From: Pseudomonas viridiflava
GTDB taxonomy: Bacteria > Pseudomonadota > Gammaproteobacteria > Pseudomonadales > Pseudomonadaceae
NCBI RefSeq assembly: GCF_900585905.1
Contig: NZ_UTVH01000116.1
Coordinates: 107,069-171,068, forward strand
Length of the DNA: 64,000 bases
Direction: 5' to 3'
Below are positions 8,353 through 15,754 of this stretch, one piece after another. A program made the position numbers and the translations under genes. The stretch's first letter is position 1, and every line of letters starts with the position of its first letter. The notes below the pieces were generated by a model. It saw only the letters and a list, made by a program, of their open reading frames with translations, made no database searches and was not told the origin of the DNA.

Positions 8353-9543
8353 TTATTCAGCAGTGGCGGCGCGCGGGACAGCCGGGGTGAGGTTCCATGC
8401 CAGCACGGCAACGGCCAGCAGAGCAGCAGAGACAATCATCAGCAGGCGTGCGCCTTCGAGCCCCAGAAAACCGGAGGTGGTGAAGAAGGTCAGGATCATC
8501 GGCGCAGAGCCACTGACCAGCAGGTAGTAGAGCGAACTCTTGGCCGCGATCACGTCGGCGATGCGCGCGTTGGGGGCCGACTCGATAAGGGTTTTCCGCA
8601 ACTGGATGCGCAGGCTGTTGATGCAGAAGCCCAGCAGAAAGGCAGCCGCCATCATCACGTACAGATTCTGCAGATAGACGATTGCCACGTCGGCCAGGAT
8701 CACCAGCAGGATGGCGCTGTAGCTGCTCAGCCTGACTCGCGGCAACACGGCGGCGCTGAATGCACCCAGGCCTGCAAGGCCGCTGGCGACACCAAACAGC
8801 GTCGCGTTCCACTCATTGAGCTTCTGGAACACAATGGGCACCAGGCTGTTGAACGCGCCGATATGGAACCCAATCATGCTCAAGACGATGATCAGGATGT
8901 AAAGGTTACGCGGCAGGCTCAGTGGCGGGGCAGCGCTGACCTCGGCCGAGTGCTCCGACGCGTCGGTCGCGGGCGTCGCGGTGACAAAGAGAATGGCCGC
9001 CAGCGACGCAATTGCGCCCAGGCTGATGATCTGCAAGGTCTGGTTGACCGAGAACATGTCGACAATCACCCCACCCAGCAGCGCACCACCAAACGCGCCG
9101 ATCTGGATCGACGTCTGCATCAAGCGCGCCGAGGTGTCGCTGTTGGTCAGGCCGGCCAGCACCAGCTTGGTGTTTTTGGACTCCAGGGTGCTGATGGTGA
9201 AGTAGTCAGTGACCCCCACCACGAAGGCGATGGCCAAAAAGCCCACCGGCAACAGCGCCGCATTGGTAAACGACAGCCCCAGCACGGCGGCGAACGCGAT
9301 CAGGCGTATATAAAAGAGGCGCTTCATGCTCAGTTCCAGGGTGAAGAACTTGCCGATGTACTGTTCGCACACGTAAGGCACCACAGTCGCCACGCACAAC
9401 GTCGCGCCCACCAGGAACGTCGAACCGGTGGTCTCAAGGCCAAACCAGACCATGGCAATCACAATCGCCATGTCCAGCCCGGTAAACAGCGTCACGATTG
9501 AATAAAAAGCGGTGAGTGTCGTTTTATTTGTCATGGGAACCAT
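8353..9543 (-). CDS. MFS transporter
   Basis: 396-residue inner-membrane protein with about 12 hydrophobic segments in two six-helix halves separated by a polar loop near 195-215 (TPATDASEHSAEVSAAPP). The first helix starts at about 10 (TTLTAFYSIVTLFTGLDMAI). It belongs to the major facilitator superfamily; the family is not specific enough to name the substrate. The start codon overlaps the Rieske gene stop (TGATG), and the ATP-grasp gene follows after 2 nt, so it is in the middle of the operon and most likely exports the pathway product. A second in-frame ATG lies at 9534. Confidence 0.85.
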   Translation of the reverse strand: MVPMTNKTTLTAFYSIVTLFTGLDMAIVIAMVWFGLETTGSTFLVGATLCVATVVPYVCEQYIGKFFTLELSMKRLFYIRLIAFAAVLGLSFTNAALLPVGFLAIAFVVGVTDYFTISTLESKNTKLVLAGLTNSDTSARLMQTSIQIGAFGGALLGGVIVDMFSVNQTLQIISLGAIASLAAILFVTATPATDASEHSAEVSAAPPLSLPRNLYILIIVLSMIGFHIGAFNSLVPIVFQKLNEWNATLFGVASGLAGLGAFSAAVLPRVRLSSYSAILLVILADVAIVYLQNLYVMMAAAFLLGFCINSLRIQLRKTLIESAPNARIADVIAAKSSLYYLLVSGSAPMILTFFTTSGFLGLEGARLLMIVSAALLAVAVLAWNLTPAVPRAATAE

Positions 9544-9857
9544 CAGCTGTAGCGAGAAAGTTTAAGTAAGGCCACGCACCGCTCGGTATCACCGACGACG
9601 GTACTGATCTGGTTTCTGACGCGCACGATGGGCAGCGACTTCTTCTCCAGGTTGCAGACCTTGTACGTGTTGTCGTGCCACGGGCAGATCACGCTCTGCC
9701 CTTCAGCCGTCACTTCGCCCATGTGCAACGGGCCGCCGCGATGGGGACAAGTGGTGGGCAGCAATTGCGTTGCATAGGCGTGCCGGGTAAGAAAATAAGT
9801 TCGCTCCTCTACCGCTACATAGTTGGCGTGGGCGATGTTCAGGCTGATGGCTCTCAT
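9543..9857 (-). CDS. Rieske-type [2Fe-2S] ferredoxin
   Basis: 104-residue soluble protein with both Rieske cluster motifs, C37-x-H39 (CPHRGGPLHMG) and C58-x2-H61 (CPWHD). No oxygenase domain is attached, so it is an electron carrier like the ferredoxins of Rieske oxygenase systems. It lies 12 nt downstream of the diiron/cupin gene and overlaps the start of the MFS gene. A role in reducing the diiron centre of the neighbouring enzyme is a natural inference; no ferredoxin reductase gene is present in the window, so a housekeeping reductase would be required. Start preceded by GAGG at 10 nt. Confidence 0.9.
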   Translation of the reverse strand: MRAISLNIAHANYVAVEERTYFLTRHAYATQLLPTTCPHRGGPLHMGEVTAEGQSVICPWHDNTYKVCNLEKKSLPIVRVRNQISTVVGDTERCVALLKLSRYS

Positions 9858-9869
9858 CGGGCTGCGTCC

Positions 9870-11249
9870 TCAAATGGCCGTAACGGTATAGGTGCAGGAT
9901 GGGCTGGTGACGTAGGTGCCATGAAGCATCCCTTTGGGAATCACCACGCCTTCACCCGCCCTCAGACGCACAGTCAGTTCGGGGCTGGCGATGAAATCCA
10001 GCTCGCCCGACTCGACCCAGAACAGCTCGTCGTTGGGGTGTGTGTGCAGCACTGAAAGTTCGTGTTCAAGCTCGGTAATGGTCAGGTCAACCGGCTTGCG
10101 ACCCTGAAGCGCTGTGGCCTGGGCGCGATGCTCGTCCATTTCGTCATGCCATTTGATATGGGCGTAGAGTTCTTCGTCGGCGATGTCCTGAAGCAACTTG
10201 AACTCTTCAAAACCGCGAATCAGATCAGGGATGATCTTGTTGCCGAACTGCTTGATCATCGGAATGATCAAGCGCTGCAACGCCATCCTTCCGTGATGCA
10301 CATCAATGTGCGAATGCTCGTCGAAGTACTCAGTGGAGACACGGCCATTGAAAACAGTCTTGATCGCGCGGGATTGATGCTTTGTCGTCAGCGCCAGCGT
10401 CGCTTCGGTGTAATACATGGCCCCGATATAACGGAACAGCTCACCATGGTTGGCCGATACATAATGGAAGTAGTTAGTCAGCGATAGCGAACTGGCGGTG
10501 TAAAACTGCCAGTAATGGTGCACATGATGGGGCATGCTCAAGTCCTTGAGCATGTCTTCAAAAATAGTGCTGTGCTTCTTTTTGTCGACGCCGTAGCCAT
10601 ATTCATCGATCAATATCTTGAACAACTCGCTGGTGAAAACACCGCAGTTACCCAGCACATTGCGAGCCATGGCCGACGCTTCGCTGAGGAAATCCCCCGC
10701 GCATTGAGTCATGAAAAACCGCACGGCTCGTTCCGGCTGGCGGCTGGTGGTTAACTGCTCATACAGCCTGGACTCGGACTGGGCGACGTCATCCAGCGCC
10801 TTGTCGGTGTGGGCGATAAAAGAGTCCAGGCACCAGGGCCCATTGATGTGCACCTCTTCCTTGAGCCAGTTGTACAGATAGTGTTCCAGCAGCGGGCGGA
10901 TCTTCTTGCCGCTGGCAACTTGCCGGGGCTCATAGAAGTTCTTGAACTCTTTGAGGTCCAGCGCCATCGGTGCCTTGGGCAAGAACACCAGATCCTGTTC
11001 ATAGATATTCAACAACAAACGCTGAGCCAATAAGTGCTGGCTGTTGGCAAGCTGATCGCTGGTCAGACTGGTACTGATGATCGTATCAGTGACATCCTGC
11101 GGTCTGGAGGGCCGCTGATAGGGGCTCGCCGCATAAAAGCTGCGCGGCTGAGCGAAGGCATTAGCGCTGCAATAATGAGTCAACGCCTCAGCATCTGCAC
11201 TTAACAAGAAGTTCGCCGCATCATCGGAAAGCTTGTTTGTCCATAACAT
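9870..11249 (-). CDS. SznF-like N-nitrosating-type enzyme (helical + diiron HDO + cupin)
   Basis: 459-residue protein with three parts: an N-terminal helical region (1 to about 125), a heme-oxygenase-like diiron domain (about 126-385) and a C-terminal cupin (about 386-459). SznF of streptozotocin synthesis has the same architecture and nearly the same length; it oxidises the guanidine of N-methyl-L-arginine and rearranges it to an N-nitrosourea. Putative diiron ligands are E190, E216, H226, E282, H312, D316 and H319. The SznF ligands as I recall them (E189, E215, H225, E281, H311, D315, H318) have the same spacing. Cupin iron ligands would be H402, H404 and H443, again with SznF spacing (2 and 39). 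It heads the operon 11249-6445. No arginine methyltransferase gene (SznE) is nearby, so the substrate may differ. The ribosome-binding site is weak. Confidence 0.88.
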   Translation of the reverse strand: MLWTNKLSDDAANFLLSADAEALTHYCSANAFAQPRSFYAASPYQRPSRPQDVTDTIISTSLTSDQLANSQHLLAQRLLLNIYEQDLVFLPKAPMALDLKEFKNFYEPRQVASGKKIRPLLEHYLYNWLKEEVHINGPWCLDSFIAHTDKALDDVAQSESRLYEQLTTSRQPERAVRFFMTQCAGDFLSEASAMARNVLGNCGVFTSELFKILIDEYGYGVDKKKHSTIFEDMLKDLSMPHHVHHYWQFYTASSLSLTNYFHYVSANHGELFRYIGAMYYTEATLALTTKHQSRAIKTVFNGRVSTEYFDEHSHIDVHHGRMALQRLIIPMIKQFGNKIIPDLIRGFEEFKLLQDIADEELYAHIKWHDEMDEHRAQATALQGRKPVDLTITELEHELSVLHTHPNDELFWVESGELDFIASPELTVRLRAGEGVVIPKGMLHGTYVTSPSCTYTVTAI

Positions 11250-11294
11250 GAGAAGTGGTTTCTATAAGAGGATTTGATGGAGAAATCCTATAGC

Positions 11295-11350
11295 GTAGTT
11301 TTTGCTACCGACAGATTAGAAACTCGGCGCGCTGGTAGTGAAAATCACTA
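11295..11350. promoter_or_regulatory. Palindromes upstream of the SznF-like operon
   Basis: A perfect 15-bp inverted repeat TAGTGA-aaa-TCACTA lies at 11336-11350, and a shorter one, GTAG-N6-CTAC, at 11295-11308. Both are in the AT-rich leader about 50-100 nt upstream of the first operon gene. They may be an operator, for example for the AsnC/Lrp protein at 5946, but no binding data support this. Confidence 0.4.
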
Positions 11351-11469
11351 AATACATAGGAGGATTTTCCTTTTTCACGCGATTGGTTGGATTTACTCAG
11401 GCGACCCCTCTACAAGGGTGCGCGCCAGGGGCTGGCGTTTAGCAGCGCTCAAACAGCTGGAGAAATAAG

Positions 11470-12018
11470 ATGACAGTCAAGTTTCTGATCTTGCCGGGCC
11501 TGTTCAACTCGGGCGAAACCCACTGGCAGTCGCACTGGGAGCGTCAGTTTGCGGATCTGCACAGAGTCCAGCAGCAGGACTGGGAAACCCCGGTCGCCGA
11601 AGACTGGGTCATGCGCCTGAATCAACAAATAGCCGCCTGCGACGCGCCTGTGGTGCTGGTCGCCCACAGCCTGGCCTGCACGCTGATCACCCTTTGGGCC
11701 CAGCAAAACCCCGACACAACCCGAGTGCGCGGCGCCCTGCTGGTAGCCCCAAGCGACACCGAAGCCGACAGCTACCCCTCCGGCACCACAGGCTTCACGC
11801 CCATGTCGACGCAACGCCTGCCGTTCCCCAGCATCGTCGTCGCCAGCACCGACGACCCCTACGTCACCCCAACCCGAGCCAAAGCCTTCGCCCAGGCCTG
11901 GGGCAGCGAACTGGTCTGGCTGGACAACGCCGGCCACATCAACGGCCAATCCGGATACGGCCCCTGGCCCGAAGGTTTGGCGTTGTTGGGCAGACTGACC
12001 GGGGATTCGCGGTTCTAG
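11470..12018 (+). CDS. RBBP9/YdeN-family alpha/beta hydrolase
   Basis: 182-residue serine hydrolase. It shows the family opening FLILPGLFNSGETHWQSHWE, the nucleophile elbow AHSLAC (about 65-70), the acid in ASTDDPY and the catalytic His in AGHING near 158-163. RBBP9/YdeN proteins are small esterases or peptidases of mostly unknown bacterial substrate. The ATG is preceded by GGAGAAATAAG. It is divergent from the SznF-like operon across 220 nt, so it could share that control region, but similar genes are widespread in Pseudomonas and it may be unrelated. Confidence 0.88.
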   Translation: MTVKFLILPGLFNSGETHWQSHWERQFADLHRVQQQDWETPVAEDWVMRLNQQIAACDAPVVLVAHSLACTLITLWAQQNPDTTRVRGALLVAPSDTEADSYPSGTTGFTPMSTQRLPFPSIVVASTDDPYVTPTRAKAFAQAWGSELVWLDNAGHINGQSGYGPWPEGLALLGRLTGDSRF

Positions 12019-12079
12019 CTTTGCGTTGGCTGCTTTTAGGCTTATCGGCACTGGATGTGAATACGAGAGGAGCAATGAC

Positions 12080-12313
12080 GTGACATACGATGAAAAGCGC
12101 ATTGATGACGCTGTCCTGGCCCTGTTGACCGCCTTCAGCTTCAACGACGGAAATGCCTGGAAAGGGTTCGATTTCGAAGTGATGAATCGCCTGCACGCGC
12201 AGGGCTTGATCTCCAATCCCGTGGGCAAGCAAAAATCCATCTGGATAACCCCGGAAGGGCAGGAGCGCGGGCGGCAGATTGCTGAGGAGTTGTTTGGGCG
12301 GGCGGGGTCATGA
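12080..12313 (+). CDS. DUF6429-family protein
   Basis: 77-residue protein with a GTG start 7 nt after AGAGGAG. The sequence YDEKRIDDAVLALLTAF ... AWKGFDFEVMNRLHAQGLI ... KSIWITPEGQERG is typical of DUF6429 proteins, which are small and of unknown function. The fold looks like a winged-helix: helices, then a final KS-x-x-T strand and a Glu/Arg-rich helix. It marks the left edge of the defence island. An in-frame extension to 12026 has no ribosome-binding site. Confidence 0.75.
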   Translation: MTYDEKRIDDAVLALLTAFSFNDGNAWKGFDFEVMNRLHAQGLISNPVGKQKSIWITPEGQERGRQIAEELFGRAGS

Positions 12314-12361
12314 AGGGCGTGAGTCAGCGTCGGCTGAGCGATTTCGCTAATAAGTGACGCG

Positions 12362-12811
12362 TTGCCGCGGGATGGTCGATGCAGGCCACTCGTCGCTATC
12401 CTCGCCTCAAGCGCTCAAGCGCTCAAGCGCTCAGGCATCCTCCATCTGGGCGTTGAAACGGATCTGACCTTCAATCTTGAATTCAATCACACCGGTCGCA
12501 CTGAAAATCACCCTGCACACATCCACGGTACGCTCTGTATTCCAGTTGACAGAGTAAATGAGGTTACAGACGCGCTCAGGAGTACGCTGGCGGAAGGTTA
12601 CAGGCAGCGGTACAAGAACCTTGCAGTTCATATCGAACAGCCCAGGAGCGCTCGTGCATGGGCTGCGTACTGCATCAAAGAATATGACATCACGGGCATC
12701 AAGCTGACGACTGAACGTGGGCGAAAAACCCGTCCGGACTATGCTGCTCGAAAGCTAACGCAGGACGGGAAAGCTTTCTACGAGAATATCAGTGCCTGGC
12801 TTGGTGAGTAG
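12362..12811 (+). pseudogene. 5'-truncated replication-protein-like remnant
   Basis: An open frame without a credible start: it begins in low-complexity DNA (8-bp repeats at 12411-12433) with a TTG and no ribosome-binding site. From about residue 35 on it looks like coding sequence: NPAHIHG-like text (HPAHIHGTLCIPVDRV), then a region AWAAYCIKEYDITGIKL and KLTQDGKAFYENISAWLG at the end. The His-x-His plus Gly followed by a hydrophobic strand resembles the HUH motif of rolling-circle replication or relaxase proteins of phages and plasmids. If so, the N-terminal part with motif I is lost and this is a relic of the element that brought the island. Similarity is by eye and weak. Confidence 0.35.
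12411..12433. repeat. Tandem 8-bp repeat
   Basis: The octamer GCGCTCAA is repeated nearly three times (12411-12418, 12419-12426, 12427-12433) and preceded by a related CCTCAA. It lies at the 5' end of the truncated frame and may mark the break point or arise by slippage. Confidence 0.7.
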
Positions 12812-13151
12812 TCGCCAGCGACCCCCGGCTTTAGCAAACGCGTTGTATCAGACTGAGGATTCCGGCCTAAACGCCAGCGCCTTCAGTGGCGAACGCAAGC
12901 CCTTCGAGACATTTTGAAGTGCTTTTCCGGCAGATGCAGTGATGGCCGCTGAGCGGTTGGACGACCTTTCGGCTAACCTCGGATAATGATGCAGTTCTCC
13001 CTGTAGACCGGCTTGCGTACGCTGGCGGTGTTGGAAGCAGTTAATACCCCCTTCAACGAAGGGCCAGACGTCCGAAAAACGCCCGGAAAGAAGAGTCACA
13101 AAGCCAGCTCTTCTGTATAGTCGCTTGCTCTGACGTATGGATGGGAAGCCT
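12812..13151. other. Intergenic stretch without recognisable gene
   Basis: About 340 bases between the truncated remnant and darT. A minus-strand open frame (12848-13099) lacks motifs and a ribosome-binding site. GGGAAG just before 13152 serves darT. Nothing else is recognised. Confidence 0.5.
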
Positions 13152-13751
13152 ATGAGTCACCGCGTAGTTGAGCTGCACTGCATTATGCCGATCGCGAACC
13201 TGCCATCAGTGCAGCAACACGGAATCCTTAGCCATGACAGGGCTTCGAAGCTGCCTCATGCCTCGGTGGCAAAGCAAGAGATCCAAGATCGCCGCGTGGG
13301 TAAGACGGTTCCAAACGGACTGCGCCTCCACCAATATGCGAATCTATATTTTTGCGCGCGTAACCCTATGCTTTTCTTGCGTAAGCCACAACACACGGAT
13401 CTATGTGTCGTGAGGGTAAATCGCAACGTGCTGAATCTTCCAGACGTGGTGATAAGTGACCAAAATGCAGCATCAGATTGGGTGCGCTTCCATTCATATC
13501 CGGCTGGAATGAACAGCATCAATTTTGATTACGTATTCGCTGACTCTTGGCAAGATGAAGATCAGCGGACAGGCTGGCAAAAAAAAGCAGCCAAATGCGC
13601 AGAAGCCTTGGTGCCCGCTTCAGTGGCACCAAGCTACATCACTGGAGTCTACACTTGTGATGTGCAAACGAAGCAAAAGGTTGAGTCTGTTCTTGCGGGA
13701 TTGGGTTGGAATCTAACTGTGACGTCAAACCCGCATCTTTTCTTTAGGTGA
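13152..13751 (+). CDS. darT: DarT-type DNA ADP-ribosyltransferase toxin
   Basis: 199-residue protein of the DarT family (formerly DUF4433), toxins that attach ADP-ribose from NAD to bases in single-stranded DNA and block replication; several DarTG systems act against phages. Visible marks are ELHCIMPIANLPSVQQHGIL at the N-terminus (the family H-x-T-x-I-x-N-L segment), the NAD-binding R48 region (DRRVG), YANLYFCARNPMLF at 62-76, and KCAEALVP with the probable catalytic E151. The stop overlaps darG by 4 nt (GTGA). The ATG at 13152 has GGGAAG upstream; an alternative ATG at 13137 adds five residues. Composition is AT-richer than the core. The pair stands within a defence island. Confidence 0.88.
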   Translation: MSHRVVELHCIMPIANLPSVQQHGILSHDRASKLPHASVAKQEIQDRRVGKTVPNGLRLHQYANLYFCARNPMLFLRKPQHTDLCVVRVNRNVLNLPDVVISDQNAASDWVRFHSYPAGMNSINFDYVFADSWQDEDQRTGWQKKAAKCAEALVPASVAPSYITGVYTCDVQTKQKVESVLAGLGWNLTVTSNPHLFFR

Positions 13752-14899
13752 CCAGAGTGATCAGAGTTCTGATAGGAGACATGTTCCAGAGCGGCGCTCA
13801 GACGCTAGTCAACACTGTGAATTGTGTCGGCGTTATGGGGAAGGGAGTGGCGCTTGAGTTCAAAAAGCGTTGGCCTGGACTCATGCAGGACTACGAGAAG
13901 CGATGTGCTCATAAACTGGTAGAACCCGGCGTACCCTATATTTACAACGATATGTTGGGCACTTCAATCGTAAACTTCCCTACAAAAGGGCATTGGCGAT
14001 CAGCGTCACGATTGGCTGACATTCAAAATGGCTTGGACGTATTTGTGAAAAACTATAAAGCATGGAACATCACTTCGGTCGCATTCCCTCCACTAGGATG
14101 TGGAAACGGCGGCCTGGAGTGGGAGCTAGTAGGTCCTATTATGTATAAAGCACTTTCAGACATAGATATACCTGTCGAAATTTTTGCCCCCTTCGGGACA
14201 CCCGCAAATCAGCTTACGGCAGCATTCCTAAGTCCTTCACAATCCCGCCTTTTCAGCGAGGAGAATCACAAAGGATCGAAGAATCAAAAAATCAACCCCA
14301 ATTGGTTCGTCTTGCTGGAAGTCCTATATCAACTTGAAGAGCAAAAATTTGCTCCAAAAGTGGGTCGAACTATTTTTCAGAAAATATGCCACGCGGTTAC
14401 TGCCCTAGGCGTCCAGACAGACTTGGACTTTAAGAAAGCCAGCTATGGTCCATTTTCCGAGCAGGTTCAAAAGCTGCTAGGTAGCCTCGCTAATGCCAAC
14501 CTGATAGCAGAGACACAGCTAGGTAGAATGAACTCGCTGACCACCGGCCCGGAGTACCTTAAGGCCAGAGAAAAATATAAAGACATACTAAATACAAATA
14601 GCCAAAGAATATCCAAAACTGTGGACTTATTCAGCAGGATCAAAAATACCGAGCAAGCTGAAGAGGTGGCGACTGTATTTTATGCAGTAAGTAAGATAAA
14701 AGAAGATCAGAAAGTAGCGACAATACCGGAGCGTGAGGTTTTTGAGTTTGTACTTGCCTGGAAGAAGGCGTGGAATACTGATGCAAAAAAAGAAGCAATA
14801 GCATCCTCCATTCGTAGCCTTTCTATGCTGGGTTGGATAAGGGTGAGTTCCAGCGACTGCCTACCAGTCCCCGAGATTTCTATGGCGTCCTGTCAATGA
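13748..14899 (+). CDS. darG: DarG-type macrodomain antitoxin
   Basis: 383-residue antitoxin to DarT. Residues about 5-155 are a macrodomain that removes ADP-ribose from DNA: GDMFQSGAQTLVNTVNCVG (10-28), MGKGVALEFKKRWP (30-43, with the Lys that acts in catalysis in other DarG proteins) and FPPLGCGNGGLEW at about 117-129. Residues about 185-383 form a mostly helical C-terminal domain of the extended DarG type, which in other systems binds the toxin directly. The GTG start overlaps the darT stop, so translation is coupled. Both parts seem intact, so the system is probably functional. Confidence 0.88.
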   Translation: MTRVIRVLIGDMFQSGAQTLVNTVNCVGVMGKGVALEFKKRWPGLMQDYEKRCAHKLVEPGVPYIYNDMLGTSIVNFPTKGHWRSASRLADIQNGLDVFVKNYKAWNITSVAFPPLGCGNGGLEWELVGPIMYKALSDIDIPVEIFAPFGTPANQLTAAFLSPSQSRLFSEENHKGSKNQKINPNWFVLLEVLYQLEEQKFAPKVGRTIFQKICHAVTALGVQTDLDFKKASYGPFSEQVQKLLGSLANANLIAETQLGRMNSLTTGPEYLKAREKYKDILNTNSQRISKTVDLFSRIKNTEQAEEVATVFYAVSKIKEDQKVATIPEREVFEFVLAWKKAWNTDAKKEAIASSIRSLSMLGWIRVSSSDCLPVPEISMASCQ

Positions 14900-14929
14900 C
14901 AGTGTTATGCCTGCCTTGAGTCTGCAAAC

Positions 14930-14973
14930 CGTGCAGTAAAGGCTCGTATGCGGGTTCAAACCCCCAAGTACCA
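14930..14973 (+). other. Possible tRNA 3'-end fragment (attachment-site relic)
   Basis: A T-loop-like GTTCAAAC with G/C-rich flanks followed by AGTACCA looks like the 3' end of a tRNA copy, such as integrating elements leave at their attachment site. The T-stem pairs only partly (3 of 5 positions), no acceptor stem or 5' half can be folded, and no integrase is near. It is therefore only a suggestion. Confidence 0.25.
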
Positions 14974-14988
14974 ATTTGGAATTAAAAA

Positions 14989-15021
14989 AGCACTTAACGT
15001 TCGCCGTAAGTGCTTTTTTTT
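14989..15021 (+). terminator. Rho-independent terminator downstream of darG
   Basis: Perfect 8-bp stem AGCACTTA / TAAGTGCT (14989-14996 with 15007-15014) around a 10-nt loop containing TTCG, followed by a run of T to 15021. The A-run before the stem makes it bidirectional, so it can also serve the convergent lipoprotein gene. Confidence 0.85.
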
Positions 15022-15268
15022 GTGCCTTTTAGGTTTAAGTTGGTTTAGCAAATTTTCGGTGACCGTTGATCCTGTCATAAAGCATGGAGAATGTATTGAT
15101 GTCACTGAGAGGCTCTGATTCATTAGCCGTTGCTTGGCTCAACACGGCTACAAAGCTCATAAGTACGCAGCTCCACATAAAAGGCTATGTCAACGTAGAG
15201 CCACCTGCAAACGCTATGAAGATCTACCTATCCCTATGATAGGCAGCCCCCCTTCCAATACCGGGATA

Positions 15269-15754
15269 TTACTGGCACGACCCTGTTTTCAAAAAAGCAG
15301 CGATCTCTTCTACAAAGTCAGTCTGGGGAGTGTAGCTTTGATCCCTTATTGTAACCTTGACCGTATTACCGTCCTGCTTTCCGTAAGCTCCGTCCCAAAT
15401 ATAGCTGTGGCCTATAAAATTCTCGCCAAAATAAACGACGAAGCCATCACCGTTGCCATAGAGTTGACTGGAATGAATTGGAGGACAACCCGGACCCTTC
15501 ATTTCCTGAGCAAGGGACTGGTAGATCTGACCAACTGAGCCATTCACAGTAACTGTCTTGCTTACTGGCGAGTTATCAATCCCTTTCTGAGTAAGGCCGT
15601 AGCTGCAACCCGTCACAGCAGCGGCAGTGAGGACTGGAAAGACCATGCATTTCAGAAATATCGCGAGTGTAAAACCTTTGGATTTGCGCAGACTTTCTGA
15701 GTTAACACCCTCATTCATGCCACGCACTTGCGCCTTCCTTGAATCAGTAATCAT
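15269..15754 (-). CDS. Putative lipoprotein in defence island
   Basis: 161-residue protein I do not recognise. After a polar N-terminus comes a hydrophobic segment (about 27-47: FTLAIFLKCMVFPVLTAAAVTGC), whose end AVTGC could be a lipobox although the signal would begin unusually late. The remainder has a single compact region with a Cys pair (PGCPPIH and the final TGSCQ) and segments such as YGNGDGFVVYFGENFIGHSYIWDG. The ATG at 15752-15754 follows AGAGGG at 7 nt and overlaps the stop of the upstream membrane-protein gene (ATGA), so the two form an operon. Alternative start at 15718. A role with the neighbouring membrane protein is likely; its nature is unknown. Confidence 0.6.
   Translation of the reverse strand: MITDSRKAQVRGMNEGVNSESLRKSKGFTLAIFLKCMVFPVLTAAAVTGCSYGLTQKGIDNSPVSKTVTVNGSVGQIYQSLAQEMKGPGCPPIHSSQLYGNGDGFVVYFGENFIGHSYIWDGAYGKQDGNTVKVTIRDQSYTPQTDFVEEIAAFLKTGSCQ

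Larger units (their letters stand above)
14900..15268. other. Intergenic stretch with tRNA-like fragment and terminator
   Basis: 369 bases between darG and the convergent lipoprotein gene. It contains a T-arm-like sequence (GCGGGTTCAAACCCC near 14950-14965) followed by ACCA, and a strong hairpin terminator at 14989-15021. The rest shows nothing recognisable. Confidence 0.6.

Noticed and set aside
7268..8527. Plus-strand frame of 419 codons opposite the ATP-grasp gene
   Set aside because: Shadow of the ATP-grasp gene; the composition is that of the opposite strand and no motif is present.
14930..14973. Complete tRNA gene
   Set aside because: Only a T-arm-like piece with an imperfect stem can be seen; no D-arm, anticodon arm or acceptor pairing.
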